This document shows, one piece after another, positions 32,569 to 34,835 of a stretch of 34,835 nucleotides of DNA. A model generated the notes under the pieces. That model saw only the letters and a list, made by a program, of their open reading frames with translations, was not told the DNA's origin and ran no database searches. The DNA comes from Bacteroidales bacterium. GTDB taxonomy: Bacteria; Bacteroidota; Bacteroidia; Bacteroidales; UBA3663. The DNA lies in assembly GCA_017561935.1 (NCBI GenBank), contig JAFZBE010000020.1, positions 1 to 34,835 on the forward strand, given 5' to 3'. Made by a program: the position numbers and the translations under genes. Numbering within the stretch: position 1 is the stretch's first letter; every line of letters starts with the position of its first letter.

Positions 32569-33447
32569 ATGAAAAAAGACATTATCGTAGGAATTGGCGA
32601 AGCCCTTTGGGATTGCTTCCCCGAAGGCCGCAAGTTTGGAGGTGCTCCAACCAACTTTGCTTATCACGCAGGTCAGTTTGGCTGGCACAGCATGGTCATC
32701 TCGGCAGTTGGCCAGGACGCACTCGGCGACGAGATTATCGACATCATCAAGAATATCAAGCTCGACAATCGTATTGCACGCGTGGCTTATCCCACAGGCA
32801 CCGTACAGGTAACCCTCAGCGGTGACGGCATCCCCGCATACGAGATCTGCGAGAACGTGGCTTGGGACAACATCCCCTGGACCGATGAGCTCGAGCAGAT
32901 TGCCAAGCGCACACGCGCCGTCTGCTTCGGTTCGCTGGCACAGCGCAGCGAGGTGAGCCGTCAGACCATCCTCAAGTTCCTCGACACCATGGACGAAGAC
33001 ACCGAGCGCATCTACGACATCAACCTCCGTCAGCATTTCTACAGCCTGGAGGTCATCGAGGAGAGTCTGCGTCGTGCCACCATCCTCAAGCTCAACGAGG
33101 AGGAGATCGAGATTGTCAGCGCACTCTTCCACCTGCAGGGCTCGGCCGAAGAGCGTTGCCGCCAGCTCATCAGCATGTTCGACACCCTTCAGATCGTCAT
33201 CCTCACCTGCGGTGCCATCGGTTCGAATGTCTTCACCGAGAACGAGAACTCCTACGTCGATACGCCCAAGGTAAAGGTCGCCGACACCGTTGGTGCAGGC
33301 GATTCGTTCACCGCCACCTTCGTCGCCCAGTATCTCAAGGGCAAGAGCATACAGGATGCCCATCGCATCGCCGTCAAGGCCAGTGCATTCGTATGCACCC
33401 AGGAAGGTGCCACCCCCGTCTTCCCCAAGGAGATCCTCGAAGCTTAA
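32569..33447 (+). CDS. Fructokinase (PfkB family)
   Basis: Phosphorylates fructose to fructose 6-phosphate (or possibly 1-phosphate) in the cytoplasm. The 292 residues fit PfkB sugar kinases. The N-terminal GIGEALWDCFPEGRKFGGAPTNFAYH contains the di-glycine substrate motif. The C-terminal ADTVGAGDSFTATF has the catalytic base Asp245. LKLNEEEIE is the usual mid-protein segment. It is the last gene of the second fructan operon, followed by a strong hairpin. Family assignment is firm; fructose specificity comes from context. Confidence 0.92.
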   Translation: MKKDIIVGIGEALWDCFPEGRKFGGAPTNFAYHAGQFGWHSMVISAVGQDALGDEIIDIIKNIKLDNRIARVAYPTGTVQVTLSGDGIPAYEICENVAWDNIPWTDELEQIAKRTRAVCFGSLAQRSEVSRQTILKFLDTMDEDTERIYDINLRQHFYSLEVIEESLRRATILKLNEEEIEIVSALFHLQGSAEERCRQLISMFDTLQIVILTCGAIGSNVFTENENSYVDTPKVKVADTVGAGDSFTATFVAQYLKGKSIQDAHRIAVKASAFVCTQEGATPVFPKEILEA

Positions 33448-33471
33448 TCGATTATATTATTAATGATAGAA

Positions 33472-33500
33472 GAGGCCGCAGACATCACATCTGCGGCCTC
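33472..33500. terminator. Bidirectional hairpin terminator
   Basis: A perfect 11-bp stem GAGGCCGCAGA/TCTGCGGCCTC with loop CATCACA lies between the convergent fructokinase gene and the small minus-strand gene. It lacks a long T run on either side (GCTTAATATC on plus, TTCTATCATT on minus), so it may work for both directions with moderate strength. Confidence 0.75.
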
Positions 33501-33539
33501 GCTTAATATCAATTGTTAATCACTCGATAATCAAAACTC

Positions 33540-33621
33540 AACGACGCTTCATGAACATGGTTCCGAGTCTCAATGCGATGGAAGCGAGGATAGTCGTGGC
33601 GAAGAATGCGATTGCGATCAT
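33540..33621 (-). CDS. 27-residue single-helix membrane protein
   Basis: A very short gene with start codon at 33621, too small for most gene finders. The product begins MIAIAFFATTILAS, has one hydrophobic segment (about residues 3-23) and ends in basic MKRR, the layout of a small inner-membrane protein with a positive C-terminus. A consensus promoter (33695-33726) lies 74 bp upstream and a hairpin (33472-33500) follows. A longer in-frame reading from 33747 is rejected because it would begin upstream of the promoter. No known family is recognised. An alternative is that the transcript is a regulatory RNA. Confidence 0.6.
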
Positions 33622-33694
33622 AGTAGTATATTTTTTATTGTTAGTATTATAGTTCTTTGTGATCTGATTCCGTTCGTGAATCATTTTCACACTG

Positions 33695-33726
33695 CAAAGG
33701 TAGGGGCATTTATCGGGCCTTGCAAA
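33695..33726 (-). promoter_or_regulatory. Promoter of the small membrane protein gene
   Basis: On the minus strand TACCTTTG (33702-33695) and TTTG (33726-33723) have the canonical 20-nt spacing. The leader would be about 65 nt. Confidence 0.75.
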
Positions 33727-33747
33727 TTTTTTCATCACTTTTTGCAT

Positions 33748-34112
33748 AGGATATTTGTTTTCAAGAGACTACACACTCAAAGCTCATCGACAGTTATTCA
33801 TTGAAATAGGTTTTCGACTTTTCTTATAGACCTGTGTCTGAATTATCGAAAGGTCACAGAAAAAAACGTTTTAGGACCTTTTCGTGTTTTCGGACCTTTT
33901 CGGAATCCTTAAACAATGTTTTTCGGGTTCCCGAAAGTACTTTGGGGTTATTCCGAAAAATTCCCCAAAAGACGAAATATCCGAAAACTCTTTTTTGTCC
34001 ACACCAATTCTCAAATTTTTCTTTTTCTCTACGGACTAAAAGGACAAAAAGGACAGTGTGACTCCAAGCTAATAGTCCCTAAAGTCCCAAGAGTCCGTAG
34101 AGATTATTAAAA
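33748..34112. other. AT-rich non-coding stretch with 9-bp-type word repeats
   Basis: No convincing gene. At 33873-33908 GGACCTTTTCG occurs twice 18 bp apart (two 9-bp units). At 34031-34100 there are decayed 9-mers such as AAAGTCCCA and AGAGTCCGT. Short frames here (75 and 64 codons, plus strand) have skewed composition from the repeats and no start context. It may be the decayed flank of the truncated ATPase gene or a repeat-filled spacer. Confidence 0.6.
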
Positions 34113-34445
34113 TCAAAGGGATTCGAGCTCAGGAAGTATTACGGTCTCGTTTGGCTGGTGGCCTTGAATAAACATGCAGTAATAGATTGGGAGGTAGGTG
34201 ATGCCACCCTTCTTCGATACTGAGCGTTCGTTGGAGAATACTATTGCCTGATCAATACCATAGTCGGGAGTGTCGAGGAACTTGGTAAGGGCACTGTGTT
34301 GGGTATAATCTTTTCCCGATTTGACTTCGATGGCAAGCGCTTTCAATCGAACGAAATCATCGATAAGGAAATCGACTTCTCCCTTCTGCTTGTTGTCAAA
34401 ATAATGTAGTTTGAAGCCGTGTTTTTTATTTAATTGACCAAACAA
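34113..34445 (-). pseudogene. C-terminal fragment of a DUF4143-type AAA ATPase
   Basis: About 110 residues match the C-terminal nuclease-like domain of the AAA_14/DUF4143 ATPases. They include GEVDFLIDD, then AIEVKSGKDYTQHSAL, DQAIVFSNE and YLPIYYCMF. Whole proteins are around 400 residues; the ATPase part is missing. The frame stays open upstream on the minus strand for some codons (to about 34520), but the sequence there is not the expected domain and runs into the palindrome array. It appears truncated by a rearrangement at about 34450-34515. The first codon of the listed interval is TTG and is not a trustworthy start. Confidence 0.7.
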
Positions 34446-34517
34446 ATTACACTTATTCCGTCTTGCAGATGGTTTGCCAGTCGCTGGTAGTACAATATAG
34501 AAGCTGAAAACGTAGCA

Positions 34518-34830
34518 AGCATTATGTCGCGCGATATAGTGCTATATCCAATCGCGGAAGCACTCTGTCGCGCGTCATAATGCTCTATCCAATCGAGCAA
34601 GCATTCTGTCGCGCGACATGATGCTCTATACAAACGAGCAAGCACTCTGTCGCGCGTCACGATGCTTTATCCAAACGAGCAAGCACTCTGTCGCGCGTCA
34701 TAATGCTCTATCCAAACGAGCAAGCACTCTGTCGCGCGTCATAATGCTCTATCCAATCGAGCAAGCACTCTGTCGCGCGTCATAATGCTATCGCAAAAAG
34801 AGGAAGCATTCTGTCGCGCGTCAGAGTGCT
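34518..34830 (+). repeat. Array of eight exact-period 41-bp palindrome-containing repeats (right array)
   Basis: 26-bp imperfect palindromes start at 34518, 34559, 34600, 34641, 34682, 34723, 34764 and 34805, exactly 41 bp apart without exception. Cores begin AGCA, have TCGCGCG at the centre and end TGCT. Linkers are CTATCCAAACGAGCA or close. The last unit (34805-34830) has extended perfect arms (GAGGAAGCA/TGCTTCCTC) and differs in its right half (TCAGAG), suggesting the array ends there. The array is homologous to the minus strand of 1-249. Confidence 0.92.
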
Positions 34831-34835
34831 TCCTC

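Noticed and set aside
17029..33447. Starch or inulin-specific assignment of the utilisation locus
   Set aside because: No GH13, GH97 or GH91 is present; two GH32 genes and a fructokinase support fructan, but levan against inulin cannot be decided from sequence by eye.
33622..33747. Longer 69-residue version of the small membrane protein
   Set aside because: Its start would lie upstream of the promoter's -7 element at 33695-33702, so it could not be on the transcript.
33834..34110. Plus-strand frames of 75 and 64 codons
   Set aside because: Composition (runs of Phe, Lys, Arg, Thr) reflects the local word repeats; no start context, promoter or domain.
34430..34660. 76-codon minus-strand frame
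   Set aside because: Mostly translation of the palindrome array, so the peptide is repetitive by construction.

Overview
The window looks like chromosome of a member of the Bacteroidales, probably Prevotellaceae-like. The evidence is many Bacteroidetes-type promoters (TTTG, about 20 nt, then TAnnTTTG), no visible Shine-Dalgarno sequences, a SusC/SusD pair, a hybrid two-component system, and Bacteroidetes-only families (DUF4230, DUF4980). The genus cannot be fixed by eye. No rRNA, tRNA, insertion sequence or CRISPR array was found.

Layout. 1-249: an array of 41-bp palindromic repeats. 323-1234 (-): a secreted protein of unknown function. 1471-8470 (+): a CE12-like acetylesterase, a tandem two-domain SGNH esterase, mannose-1-phosphate guanylyltransferase, acetylglutamate kinase, then a LytS-type histidine kinase and LytTR regulator pair. 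8477-14994 (-): a complete histidine degradation operon read ftcD-hutU-hutH-hutI, converting histidine to glutamate with the one-carbon unit passed to tetrahydrofolate. 15422-16639 (-): two adjacent DUF4230 proteins, flanked by two candidate small RNAs. 17029-33447 (+): a fructan (levan/inulin-type) utilisation locus with a sensor-regulator, SusC, SusD, a duplicated SusE-position surface lipoprotein, two GH32 enzymes, an MFS sugar permease and a PfkB fructokinase. 33540-33621 (-): a 27-residue membrane protein with its own promoter. 34113-34445 (-): a fragment of a DUF4143 ATPase. 34518-34830: a second palindrome array, homologous to the first but inverted.

How the fructan locus should work. 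SusC, SusD and the SusE-position lipoprotein capture and import oligofructans. The GH32 enzymes release fructose, the MFS permease carries it across the inner membrane, and fructokinase phosphorylates it. The sensor has a periplasmic sugar-binding domain and probably detects fructose. A direct repeat, TGCAACA-N14-TGCAWCA, lies exactly 30 nt upstream of the -7 element at both the susC and the second GH32 promoters. Related inverted half-sites lie upstream of the regulator gene, which suggests one operator and possible autoregulation.

Two unexplained DNA-level phenomena stand out. First, paired arrays of a 41-bp unit with a 26-bp imperfect palindrome sit near both ends of the window in opposite orientation. 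Second, degenerate 9-bp tandem repeats fill many intergenic gaps. The CTCGAACCC-type version has also entered several coding sequences (manC, the regulator twice, a GH32 tail) in different frames and orientations without breaking them. A 48-bp piece is identical inside manC and in the susC leader.
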